A DNA stretch of 64,000 nt from Stieleria bergensis (GCA_007745635.1 CP036272.1:2632063-2696062); one strand, 5' to 3'; numbered from the stretch's first letter, positions 36,127 through 45,125 are shown. The notes: generated by a model from the sequence alone, not told the origin. A program made the numbers and translations.

Positions 36127-38822
36127 GGTATGGCCTTGGTGTACTTCGAAACTCGCAGGAGTGGGCTTACTACCGTTTCGCTAATCTTTCGTGTAATATA
36201 AATGTTTTGCGGTGTAGGTCCTAGAAGCTCTATTTGTCCCAGTTTCAATTCGATTCCATCGTTAAGCTTTGAAGACATATCAATTGCTCTCTTAACATTG
36301 TCCCTTAGGGCGATTGCATGCACTCTCAGATTGGGTAACTCGAGACGCTTAGCTTTGGGTAATTCCTCTTTGTTCTTCTCAAACTCATCGATCAACTCGA
36401 TTAAATCCTCAGCGTTCTTTCCGTCCCTTTTAAGCTTTTCCAGAAACTCGTCTCGAGAAAGCTGGTCTCCAGAAAGAGAGTGGGCTCCCGGAAGGCCGTT
36501 CAGCAGAGTAACCATACTGTCTTTTAGTTCTTGAACCGCATCCGGAAGTTTTGCACCTTGCAACTGGTCGAGCTTTGATCGTTTCCAGTTCTCTAAGTTT
36601 TTGGCTTTCAAAGTCGCTTGATGCAACTCCTTCGACAAATGATTGCAGGTTTTTTCAAACTCGTTTAGCTTGTCAATTTGATCAGATTGCTTCGAAAGGT
36701 CTAACTCGTAGAAGAATACGAGCGCCCCATCCGGCGAAGTCTCGGTCGCAAACCGCAAGAATCGCTGCTCTGGTATCGACATTGCTTTTGATTTGAGTTC
36801 GCTTCTTGGAGAGGGCTTCGCCAAATGGGAAGACTTCTCATCAAATAATGACCATTTGTAGCTATTCGCGTCCCCGAGTTCTTTGATCGCTATCCTTTTC
36901 TCACCGTGTATCCCAAATCCACCTGCCGCACCGACCGTCACCGTAAGTTCCATCGTCCTTGCAAGAAGTTCTTCGGCCTCCTTAGCAGCGATCTGCTTGG
37001 CCTCCTCAGCTTTGATCAGCTTGGGCCAAGCAATTTGTTTCTTGCTGATTTTATCAAATCTATCCGCCAAGTTGCCGATGTCTTTTTTCGCTTTTTCGCA
37101 TTTGCTTATTTCTTGGTCCAACGTGTTAATACGCTGCTCAAAATCCACGGAGTTCTGCTCCATGCCGCTGCTTGCCCGTTCAACCTTATGTTTCAACGAA
37201 TCGACGTCTGCTCGTAGCTTAGGTGCCGAAATTTTTGCGGTTTCAAAATTGAGCTTTAACTCGCTAATCTCCTTGCGCAAAGCACGGATGTATGTTTGCA
37301 CTTCTAACTTTTTCCGCTGTTCCTTGAGCTCTTTTACAACTTCTTGAACAGGCCACGACTCCAGTTTGGTAATTTTTTTCAATACAGTCGCTTTCATTTC
37401 GGCGAGTTGTGGTGCTTTGTCAGGGAATTGAATTTTCAACTTCTCTAACTCCTCACCTGCAACGTCAATCTCCTTCAAGATACTGCTGAGCTCGACTTGG
37501 CTATCCTCAGAAACGGCAGGCACCTCTAGATATTCTTTGCCAGCGAGCTCCGACCATTTGTCTTCAAGGAGGCGGAGACTAATAAACAAATCATCCTTCT
37601 TCTTTTTATCCTTCTTCTTTTTAGCCTGCTGGATCATAGGATCGACCGCGGTCGTTTCACTTGGTTCCTCAATTTCGACACGGTTCTGAGCGATTGCCTT
37701 AAGAGGTCGTTTCACCAGCATGAACGCCCCTCCAGCCACTAAAATCAGCAAGCAAATTGCCAGAGCCCCCCATAGCCATCGAGCGTTGTCAAATTGTTCT
37801 GTCGAAATCGTTGGTGGCGTGCTCGAACCAGGAGCCCTGGGCGTTTTGTAATGGGTGGCACGAGCTGAACCTTCTTTTGCTCTGACCGATGGTGGCAGTA
37901 AGTTTGGTAAGGAATCGTCCGAGAGTAAGTCTGGGCTTTCCCAAGGGAGAGTCGCGTCTTCTACGAAAGCTGCTTCTCGCTGGCTGGGAACTTCGGCATC
38001 AATTTCTTTGATCACCGGTTGGCTCGCCGCATGGCGGGCGAAGCGTATCCACTCATTCTGTTGGCCGATGTTCCCCGGCGCCGACAGATTAACGACGCGT
38101 CCACTTGCGGGGGCCATCCGAGCTTCCTCGCTTCCGCTGAGTACAAAACGAACTTTGCATTCGGCTTCGGGGGGCAGTTTGGTGTAGTAAGTACTAAAGG
38201 TTGCATTCCATCGATGCTCTTCTGGAAGCAGTGCGATAGACTCGCAAAGCAAGTCCAAGACGACTCCGCCTTGAGCCACGTCGAACACGACCCAGACCGG
38301 TTTACTTCTCGATTGCATCCAAGCATCGGCAAGAACTCCTGCCCAACCGGCATCTCCCGTTGCTTGTTGCCACGCCTTGCAAATCGCTGGACTCGGTGGC
38401 GGAACATCAGGAATCCGAGGCCCTTGCTGAGGAATTGCGGTTTCACCGTCCCAATCCCGACACATTAGTTGGCTATTCTTTAGAAGCGATGCCGGCCCCG
38501 CTGCGACCTTTTCATCAGGCTCAACCACAACATGATGGGCCAATTTGTTGGTCCGACCTGTATAGTCGACACCGTACGAGGAGACCCGGGACAAGACCGA
38601 GACAGAACGCCCCGATGCCTTTAATTTGATGTGAGACCAATTGGTCGGATTCTGGTCCGCCCGCTCGCTTTGCGGTTGGTAGACGTGCCGATATCCAGAG
38701 AGTGACTCAAGTCGATTAGCGAGATTGACCGGTAGCCCAGCCGTGCTGAGCACGGTGCAAAATCCCCTAGTACCCTGTCGCAATCCTGCCTGGGCCGATG
38801 TGTAGAGCAGTTCAAAACTCAT
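36123..38822 (-). CDS. GAP1-type GTPase-associated protein, membrane-anchored with coiled-coil stalk
   Basis: 899 residues. Residues 1-270 match the GAP1 N-terminal domain type 2 as I know it: FELLYTSAQAGLRQGTRGFC, LPVNLANRLESLSGYRHVY, ADQNPTNWSHIKL, SRVSSYGVDYTGRTNKLAHH, followed by CRDWDGETAIP and WNATFSTYYTKLPPEAECKVRF. A membrane span lies at about 348-370, then a lysine-rich patch (KKKKDKKKKDD) and a long coiled coil to the C-terminus. GAP1 domains are defined from bacterial conflict systems where they accompany a GTPase; here the start overlaps the GTPase stop by 4 bp, which fits. The domain call is from memory of the family, not from a search. Confidence 0.65.
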   Translation of the reverse strand: MSFELLYTSAQAGLRQGTRGFCTVLSTAGLPVNLANRLESLSGYRHVYQPQSERADQNPTNWSHIKLKASGRSVSVLSRVSSYGVDYTGRTNKLAHHVVVEPDEKVAAGPASLLKNSQLMCRDWDGETAIPQQGPRIPDVPPPSPAICKAWQQATGDAGWAGVLADAWMQSRSKPVWVVFDVAQGGVVLDLLCESIALLPEEHRWNATFSTYYTKLPPEAECKVRFVLSGSEEARMAPASGRVVNLSAPGNIGQQNEWIRFARHAASQPVIKEIDAEVPSQREAAFVEDATLPWESPDLLSDDSLPNLLPPSVRAKEGSARATHYKTPRAPGSSTPPTISTEQFDNARWLWGALAICLLILVAGGAFMLVKRPLKAIAQNRVEIEEPSETTAVDPMIQQAKKKKDKKKKDDLFISLRLLEDKWSELAGKEYLEVPAVSEDSQVELSSILKEIDVAGEELEKLKIQFPDKAPQLAEMKATVLKKITKLESWPVQEVVKELKEQRKKLEVQTYIRALRKEISELKLNFETAKISAPKLRADVDSLKHKVERASSGMEQNSVDFEQRINTLDQEISKCEKAKKDIGNLADRFDKISKKQIAWPKLIKAEEAKQIAAKEAEELLARTMELTVTVGAAGGFGIHGEKRIAIKELGDANSYKWSLFDEKSSHLAKPSPRSELKSKAMSIPEQRFLRFATETSPDGALVFFYELDLSKQSDQIDKLNEFEKTCNHLSKELHQATLKAKNLENWKRSKLDQLQGAKLPDAVQELKDSMVTLLNGLPGAHSLSGDQLSRDEFLEKLKRDGKNAEDLIELIDEFEKNKEELPKAKRLELPNLRVHAIALRDNVKRAIDMSSKLNDGIELKLGQIELLGPTPQNIYITRKISETVVSPLLRVSKYTKAIP

Positions 38823-39291
38823 AACGTGCCACCAGTTCCATTATTGAGCACGACACTTTCTTTGGCTTGCCTTGTCCCTGAACTGGTGCCAGCTTGGACA
38901 AGGCCCTTGGAATGCAAAGCAAGCGCGTGGAGAAGAGGAACCTCCACCCAATACGGCCGAAGGTCGCCTGGGCGAATCCCAAGAGTACCGGTCTCACCAT
39001 CAACTTCCGGACTGACACCCGTTGCACTGACCGGGATAAAAGTAAGGTCCTTCGCAAAACTCTCGGCGGCCGAGACAATCTCTGGACAGAGCGAAGCGAG
39101 CAGCTGCTTCAACTTTTGGGAAGCGGACTCAATTGCAGAAAGATTCAGGACGGAGCATTTATTGCCATCCAGTTTGCTATACGGATCGTCGTTGCGAAGA
39201 TCTGGCAACAACTCTTTCCAGCTATCCCACTTAGTCACGACAATTGTAACCGGGCGTTGATGATGCTCGTCATCGCGGAGGCCTGCATGAC
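38819..39291 (-). pseudogene. TRAFAC-type GTPase, C-terminal half only (cut by IS insertion)
   Basis: The frame holds the G4 motif (TIVVTKWDSW; T/N-K-x-D) and G5 (FIPVSATG), then VEVPLLHALALHSKG at the C-terminus. The P-loop and switch motifs would be upstream but the coding sequence stops at 39291/39292, exactly at the left end of an IS. The open frame reading on into the IS up to 39367 is incidental. Thus no functional GTPase can be made from this copy unless another supplies it. It was the first gene of the eight-gene operon, so the IS may also have separated the operon from its promoter. Confidence 0.75.
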
Positions 39292-39328
39292 TGTCTTGCC
39301 TCTCATGGAATTGGAATTTTGCCTCCGG
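39292..39328. repeat. Left terminal inverted repeat of the IS
   Basis: Begins TGTCTTGCCTCTCATGGAAT; aligned to the complement of the right end, shared blocks are TGTCTTG, GGAATTGGAATTT and CCGG. Confidence 0.85.
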
Positions 39329-39360
39329 TGAATTAATCTCACCCCCCGAGGAGAATTCTG

Positions 39361-39675
39361 ATGACAAAAAAACGACGATCTTTCACCGCTTCACAGAAGG
39401 CTGATGCGGTTCGCAGGCATCTTAAAGACCAAATTCCTGTCTCGCAGATCGCTGACGAGATGCACGTCCAGCCAACGATGATCCACAACTGGATCAATTC
39501 CGTGCTTCAACAGGCTGAACGCTCTTTTGAGTCGCCGCGATCGACGAAGGCTGAAACGTCCAAGCACGATGCCAAGCTCCAGAAGATGCGTGAGAAACTC
39601 GACGCTAAGAACGAAGTCATCTCTGAGCTGATGGAGGAGAACATCCGCTCAAAAAAAGAAAATGGGGAGCTCTAA
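39361..39675 (+). CDS. IS3-family transposase OrfA
   Basis: 104 residues: N-terminal helix-turn-helix (TASQKADAVRRHLKDQIPVS, HVQPTMIHNWINSVL) and C-terminal coiled coil (KMREKLDAKNEVISELMEEN). GAGGAG lies 6-10 bases before the ATG. The gene ends at a TAA just after a run of seven A, where ribosomes are expected to slip into orfB. Confidence 0.9.
   Translation: MTKKRRSFTASQKADAVRRHLKDQIPVSQIADEMHVQPTMIHNWINSVLQQAERSFESPRSTKAETSKHDAKLQKMREKLDAKNEVISELMEENIRSKKENGEL
39651..39657 (+). promoter_or_regulatory. Predicted -1 ribosomal frameshift site (A7)
   Basis: Seven A followed by GAAAAT within TCA-AAA-AAA-GAA in the orfA frame. Slipping back one base continues as KWGALTGRWVPHDTRDQ, the orfB N-terminus, which has no good start codon of its own. 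Such A-rich heptamers are the usual IS3-family signal. Confidence 0.75.
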
Positions 39676-40637
39676 CCGGTCGCTGGGTTCCTCACGATAC
39701 ACGAGACCAAATCGTCGATTACATCAACCATTGGACGAAACAAACTGAGCTGCCTGCAAAGCAACTGCTGCTGTGGCTTGGCTTGGCGGCCAACAAGTTC
39801 CACACCTGGAAGAAACGCTACGGAATGGTCAATGACCACAACGGAAAGATCCCTCGCGACTGGTGGCTCGCGGATTGGGAGCGGCAAGCCATTGTCGCGT
39901 TCCATGACAAGAATCCACTGGAGGGTTATCGCCGATTGACTTTCATGATGCTTGACGATGACATCGTTGCGGTGAGCCCTTCGACGGTTTATCGCGTTCT
40001 CAAAGCAGCGGGGCGTTTGGACCGCAAATCCGCGACCAAGTCGCTCAAAGGAACAGGCTTCAAACAGCCTAAAAAGCCGCATAGCCATTGGCATACCGAT
40101 GTTTCTTACATCAACGTTGGTGGAACGTTTTTTTACTTGATCACGGTACTCGATGGCTTCAGTCGTTACATCGTGCACCATGAACTTCGCGAGTCGATGA
40201 CGGAAGTGGATATTGAGATTGTGATTCAAGCAGCGCTGGAAAAACATCCCGGTGTGAAGCCCCGAATCATCAGCGACAATGGTCCGCAGTACATCGCGAA
40301 AGACTTTAAAGCATTCGTTCGCTTCAACGGTTTGACGCATGTGACGACGAGTCCTTACTACCCGCAAAGCAACGGAAAGCAGGAGCGATTTTACGGGACG
40401 TTGAAGACGGAGTGCATTCGTCCCAATCCGCCGCGAGATCGTGACGAAGCGGTCAAGCAAATAGCTGCTTATGTGTGTCATTACAACGAGACGCGTTTGC
40501 ACAGCGGGATCGGTTACATCACGCCAGCGGACTGCTTGAATGGCCTGTCCGGCGAGATCCATGCAGAGCGTGATCGCAAGCTTGAAGAAGCTCGTTCACG
40601 CCGTCGCGAGCAAGCATCACTTGCAATCGCGAGCTGA
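39658..40637 (+). CDS. IS3-family transposase OrfB (DDE)
   Basis: The frame joined to orfA by -1 frameshift; an internal ATG at 39783 would give 284 residues. It contains an HTH_21-like segment (NPLEGYRRLTFMMLDDD, SPSTVYRVLKAAGRLD) and the rve integrase core with all catalytic acids: D in HWHTDVSYI, D in IISDNGPQYIA, E in NGKQERFYGTLKTE. The C-terminal YVCHYNETRLHSGIGYITP is typical. No stop or frameshift damages it, so the element may still be active. Confidence 0.9.
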
Positions 40638-40835
40638 TGTGAGAGACTGAGAGAACTTGGTCGGAGGATAGGGCACTGGTGAGGACCAACCCGAGCGCCG
40701 TGCCAAGTGAAACGTCGAAGGGCAGCGGTGTCAGACGATGCCGCTACTCTTCCCTTCGATGTTTCCACAATGCGAAAAAACTTCGGGCAGGATGCCTGAT
40801 CTTCACGGCAGGAAGCCGCCATCCTGTACTACTCG

Positions 40836-40872
40836 CCGGTTAGCAAATTCCAATTCCCGTTGAACCAAGACA
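40836..40872. repeat. Right terminal inverted repeat of the IS
   Basis: Complement begins TGTCTTGGTTCAACGGGAAT. Ends at 40872, where similarity to the second copy also ends. Confidence 0.9.
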
Positions 40873-40897
40873 GCCCCACCTGCTGTCAACGCCTTGG

Positions 40898-41401
40898 TCA
40901 GTGATCCCTGAGGAGTTTGCCCAACACCTTGGTTTCACCAACAATCGTCTTAAACTCAAAAAACGACTTCTCAATTTGCCATTTAACCTGAGACGCTGCT
41001 CACACTTCCGGCGATCTGTTTCCCACGTTCGACTTGGGCACACTTACCTTCTTCGACCCAACCCAGATCTCATCACCACGATCATCAAGCATGCGAATTT
41101 GCCAACATGACTGGTGGTTACCGTTAAAGACGGACCCCTCATAACGCGTACCTGACTTTCGTTTACAAACTGACAGGCACTTACACACCTTCATCTCGAG
41201 AATGCGGGTACCGTCGTTCCTCAACAATTTAAATGCTTGATCAACAATGCTGAGTGATAAGCAGAACATAACAACCGAGACCGTAACTCCAGCTGTAGCC
41301 ACCCCTACCCGTTCGATTCGTGTGCAATCGCACGGCAGGCCATTCCCCCCGTGAGGTCTGTTTGACGGAATTGCATTAAAAAGGCCCCGACAAATCTCCA
41401 T
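40898..41401 (-). pseudogene. Degenerate ORF of unknown family with one in-frame stop
   Basis: A minus-strand frame starting near 41401 reads through LLRNDGTRILEMKV, SGTRYEGSVFNG, CWQIRMLDDRGDEIWVGSKK and ends at a TGA (41000-41002); the same frame then continues AASQVKWQIEKSFFEFKTIV and GETKVLGKLLRDH to a second stop at 40898. The KWQIE..F..FK segment resembles C-terminal parts of some IS4-like transposases, but I cannot assign the rest. The short IS-adjacent fragment is probably a relic. Confidence 0.4.
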
Positions 41402-41417
41402 TCGTCTTTAGCGTGCA

Positions 41418-42965
41418 TCAAACAACACGCTCGGATGAGGCAGCAAGCGTCTTGATACTTTTGGCAAGTTTGGAAGTCGTATCATCGCGCCGCATACGCC
41501 AGCACCAATTCCCTTTCGGATCGCCGGGGTGATTCATACGGGCACCTTTTCCCAAACGTAGCAGATCCTGCATTTGGACGATCGCCGTGCCGGCGGGACT
41601 AGTGAAGGCCAACCTAATCATCGCGCCGGCGGGGTCAGAAGCAGCAGAAGGACCAGCGTAATCGATGAAACGGCGGCGGGTCTGTGCTTTGATGCTACGG
41701 TACCAGCCCACCACAGTGTCATTATCGTGTCCTCCCGGATATACGACACACTCGCGAGGATGGTTGTGCGGCAGTTCAGCGTCAGCCGATGGCGTACCAA
41801 AGAAAGCTAATTGCAAGCTTCGCATTCCGATAATACCAAACTGATCGCGAAGACGATTCACAGGCTCAACCCGATCCCCAAGATCCTCAGCAATGAAGGG
41901 TAGCGGACCAATAACCCCTGTGAGCGATGCAAGCAGTTCGGCTCCGGGTGTACGTCGCCAGTGTCCCGCACGGAGGTCAGTGGCATTGCGCGGAATCTCA
42001 TAGAGATTGTGAAACCCCACAAAGTGATCGATTCGCGCCAAGTCGAACCTCTCAAGGGTTGTACGAACCCGGTCTTGCCACCATGCCCACCCCTCCTTCC
42101 GGTGCGCTGCCCATTTGTAGTGGGGATGCCCCCACAATTGCCCCTCTTCAACCGCGGTCGCACCCCAAACCTTAGACATCTCCTCATCAGGTTCAGACGG
42201 TGGCGGCACGCCAGTCAACATCGTCGGCCGCCCGGCACGATCAAGCCGAAAGAGCTCCGGCCTTGACTCGACATCGGCACTATCAGGTGCGCAGAAAATG
42301 GGGATGTCGCCAATGAGATGAACGCCTCTTTCAGAAGCATGCCGCCGGAGCCTGCCCCACTGCCGATCAAGAATGAACTGGAGGAAAGCGTGATAGTTCG
42401 GATCACGTTCGCATTCAGCACACGCCCGCATCGTTTGAGCCTGACCTGCTGCGTAGCGACACCACGCCCGAAGCCAACCTGCCTGCCGAACCTCGAAATC
42501 CACGTAATTCCTACCACGTATCCCAAGCGTTCCTCTGCGAGTACAAAATGTTTTGAACGCGGATTCAAGACGTGGCCTCTTCCATTTTCGAGCACGACGC
42601 CAACCCGCTCGTCCTCGGTTGTCTGCCTTCTCGTCTTCCCCACTGCACTGGACAGCCGAGTCTGGCAGGTAACCATCTTCCGCGAGATCTGCGATGGACA
42701 CCAGCATTGGTTCGATTGCGAAACTTGAGAGGGCACTGTAGGGGGAATCACCGTCGCCCACAGGGCCTATCGGAAGAACCTGCCACCTCTGCAGACCCGC
42801 CGCTGCAACCCACTCGGTGAATTGACGAGCTGTCGGACCTAGATCACCGATACCAACCGCACCATCTATCGCGGGTAGCGAAGTAGGATGAAGCAACACA
42901 CCCGCAGTACGATCCGCCAACAGCGGATGCCTGCGGGACATTTCAGACACGCTCATTGATTTCAT
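41418..42965 (-). CDS. malQ: 4-alpha-glucanotransferase (amylomaltase, GH77)
   Basis: 515 residues, the usual length of bacterial amylomaltase. It transfers alpha-1,4-glucan segments between maltooligosaccharides in the cytoplasm. Family motifs are complete: SLPAIDGAVGIGDLG near the N-terminus, SPYSALSSFA, GDIPIFCAPDSADV, the nucleophile region RIDHFVGFHNLYEIP with D313, FIAEDLG with E360 as acid/base, and GGHDNDT with D414 as third acid. No export signal. It stands alone, with divergent transcription from the next gene 528 bp away; only loosely related to the surrounding surface-glycan genes. Confidence 0.93.
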   Translation of the reverse strand: MKSMSVSEMSRRHPLLADRTAGVLLHPTSLPAIDGAVGIGDLGPTARQFTEWVAAAGLQRWQVLPIGPVGDGDSPYSALSSFAIEPMLVSIADLAEDGYLPDSAVQCSGEDEKADNRGRAGWRRARKWKRPRLESAFKTFCTRRGTLGIRGRNYVDFEVRQAGWLRAWCRYAAGQAQTMRACAECERDPNYHAFLQFILDRQWGRLRRHASERGVHLIGDIPIFCAPDSADVESRPELFRLDRAGRPTMLTGVPPPSEPDEEMSKVWGATAVEEGQLWGHPHYKWAAHRKEGWAWWQDRVRTTLERFDLARIDHFVGFHNLYEIPRNATDLRAGHWRRTPGAELLASLTGVIGPLPFIAEDLGDRVEPVNRLRDQFGIIGMRSLQLAFFGTPSADAELPHNHPRECVVYPGGHDNDTVVGWYRSIKAQTRRRFIDYAGPSAASDPAGAMIRLAFTSPAGTAIVQMQDLLRLGKGARMNHPGDPKGNWCWRMRRDDTTSKLAKSIKTLAASSERVV

Positions 42966-43493
42966 CGGGACGCATAACTCACACTAGGGCAACCACCCAC
43001 TTTCCTGATCAGCCGCAAACAGAACATCGTCGCGGCTACAGGACGAACGCCTCCGTAAGCCGACGTTCTCGATGATGTTAATCCGAATCGACTTCAGGTC
43101 CACGGAGAAATCATGCTTAGTTACAATCCTTATTACTTTTCCAACCCACAGTGCCCGCCCCGACTATCCCTGCCCTTACGAACAGCCTGCGTGCCCATCT
43201 AGCCCAACTGTTCATCTCGACAAGAGGTTGACCTCGTAATGCAAACACCTTGCACCTTCAACTCGATCCCCTGATGTCTTATAAAGCTAATGACGATGGT
43301 TGTGTAATTTGGATCCCTAAAAGTGACCATACGACAAGGCATATTTGGTCAGAAAGGCTTCCCGGTATTCCATGCAGAACCAAAGAGAACGCAGCGATGA
43401 GTATCGACGGACCCGGCTCCCATGTCAAAAATGCTCACAGAACCATGCTTGCCTCAGGCGAGCCGATAAGTCCCCCGTCGAGGTAGCAGCAGT
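42966..43493. other. 528-bp divergent intergenic region
   Basis: Lies between malQ (minus) and the unidentified gene at 43494 (plus). No reliable open frame or promoter consensus was found; a plus-strand 78-residue frame (43250-43486) overlaps nothing known and has no motif. Confidence 0.4.
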
Positions 43494-45125
43494 ATGACGC
43501 ACGCACATGGTCGGTTCGAATCGGCGACGCTCCCAAAAGAAGAAGCTGCGCGAACCATCTGCTGCCCAACGCGAAGTCGGTGGCAAGATGCCGCGGGCAA
43601 CACCCCGGGTGAACTCGGCCGATGGATCCGCAGTATTGCGACAAAGCTAGAGTCAGAAAACTTGGCAGAGGACTCGCGGATCGTGATTGGCGACCAGACC
43701 GCCGACTGCGACATTCAGCAAAAAACGGCTAATATCGTGTGGGCAATTCACCACCCGGATCGCCCTGTGCAACAACGTCCTGAAATCTTCCTCCAAGACA
43801 CCGAAACACGAACCTTGGTCGCAGATGAGGTGCGCGAACGCTTACGCCCCTGCGAAAGGGTTTTAGAGAACTTGCTTCTCCGGAGCGGCTACGCACAAAG
43901 TCGTCTCGCCACGGAATTGCCTTTGCTCGGCAAAGTGCTCTCGATGGACGACGACACCAGCGTTCCCGCCTCTGCCCCTGTGCTGGAGATTTGCCTTGAT
44001 GATTTCCCCGGCACTGTCGAGAACAGTCAAATCCTGCACAGCTCGGATCGTTTCTCCGACCTGGGTGGTCAAATCTCAATGCGTCCGAATCGCATTGGTG
44101 CTGCCTTTGAACCGCTCGGTCGGACAGTCTCGGATCTCAGGCGGGGGGCCCTCGGCTCTGTTCCTGTCTCGTTTGGCCGCAGCGACACCATGCACTTAGC
44201 ATTCGAAAGAATGCTGCAGAAAGGCGAACCCTCACGATTCTCAATCAGCCACGCGGAACCGGTCCACGAAAACGAGTCTCGCAACATCGAGATTGCAGCG
44301 ATTGCTATAACCGAATACGGAATCCCAGACTTCCGAACCGTTGCGATCGTCGACGCAACCATTTCAAATGCGGGGCGACCGATCGAACATAGAACCATCC
44401 CAGCCGGTGAAAATGGCTTCTTCGCATTTCGGCACTCCGAGACCCACATTTCATCGTGCATAGCGAGAAATCTTCGGATCGGGCTCGACAACTTTCCGTG
44501 GTGGTTCCTGACGGACGATCGCATCTCACGACGAAACCCACTACAAACGGTTCGAACCAGCTATCGATCCGACAATGAACTGATCGCCAATTTACTTCTC
44601 CCACTTTCCACCGCGATCGGTCAACCACTCGCGTACGGACAGGGGGTATCCACACGCGTACTCCACCAACCGGCAAACACTGGTCACCGCCCGAACCTTC
44701 CAGAACAGGCCGCGGCGTCACTCGTTGGCGCGATGATCGCCGTGCAAGTCCAACGACATCTGGAATTTTCTCCGGGAGGGGTCGCTTCGCTACCCGAGAT
44801 TTCCGATTCCTACAAACTTCCCAAAGACGCAGCCGTCGGCGTCTTCGAACAACTTGAGTCACTCGCGACAAGTTGCCTTCGGGTCGCCAATGCGGAAACC
44901 AGTCTCCCTGATACGATCACTTGGTGCGAGGCAATGTACGGAGATCTTAGTCGTCGGCTAGCCGACTTCAACCTCTCTGTGTTCAAGGCAGAGCTTGATA
45001 TAGAGGCACGGGACCAACTACGCTTCTATCGCGATGTCCTGCTGTGGTACCCGCGTGTCAGGCGATACATCATCGATGAGATGGTTCGTAAAGACCGCTT
45101 TCCCGTCAAACGCTACATTGATTGA
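43494..45125 (+). CDS. Unidentified protein with DDD motif, possibly glycosyltransferase-related
   Basis: 543 residues, no signal peptide and no clear membrane span. Residues 143-156 (PLLGKVLSMDDDTSVPA) hold three consecutive Asp preceded by a hydrophobic strand, as at the metal site of GT-A glycosyltransferases; the context HPDRPVQQRPEIFL and RLRPCERVLENLLLRSGYAQSR is not one I recognise. The C-terminal third is helical and ends in YPRVRRYIIDEMVRKDRFPVK. In-frame TAA precedes the ATG by 27 bases, so this start is the first possible. Gene neighbours are glycosyltransferases, which supports but does not prove the suggestion. Confidence 0.5.
   Translation: MTHAHGRFESATLPKEEAARTICCPTRSRWQDAAGNTPGELGRWIRSIATKLESENLAEDSRIVIGDQTADCDIQQKTANIVWAIHHPDRPVQQRPEIFLQDTETRTLVADEVRERLRPCERVLENLLLRSGYAQSRLATELPLLGKVLSMDDDTSVPASAPVLEICLDDFPGTVENSQILHSSDRFSDLGGQISMRPNRIGAAFEPLGRTVSDLRRGALGSVPVSFGRSDTMHLAFERMLQKGEPSRFSISHAEPVHENESRNIEIAAIAITEYGIPDFRTVAIVDATISNAGRPIEHRTIPAGENGFFAFRHSETHISSCIARNLRIGLDNFPWWFLTDDRISRRNPLQTVRTSYRSDNELIANLLLPLSTAIGQPLAYGQGVSTRVLHQPANTGHRPNLPEQAAASLVGAMIAVQVQRHLEFSPGGVASLPEISDSYKLPKDAAVGVFEQLESLATSCLRVANAETSLPDTITWCEAMYGDLSRRLADFNLSVFKAELDIEARDQLRFYRDVLLWYPRVRRYIIDEMVRKDRFPVKRYID

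Larger units (their letters stand above)
39292..40872 (+). mobile_element. Complete IS3-family element, 1581 bp
   Basis: Bounded by imperfect terminal inverted repeats that begin TGTCTTG on each side, with orfA and orfB in -1 frame relation between them. The right end is confirmed by a second, inverted copy at 63882 that matches 40754-40872 at 118 of 119 positions and stops at the same base. Flanking 3-4 bases (TGAC left, GCCC right) are not repeated, so no target duplication is seen; adjacent deletion or recombination after insertion is possible. Confidence 0.9.

Noticed and set aside
28722..39291. Zorya-type anti-phage system
   Set aside because: The TolQ/MotA-like and ExbD-like pair invites it, but there is no OmpA-type peptidoglycan-binding ZorB domain and no ZorC/D/E gene; the presence of GAP1, GTPase, GYF and vWA genes points elsewhere.
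39289..40876. Target-site duplication around the complete IS
   Set aside because: The 3-4 bases on either side (TGAC and GCCC) do not match.
44305..44871. 188-residue minus-strand frame
   Set aside because: Antisense to the 43494-45125 gene, arginine-rich as expected for a shadow frame.
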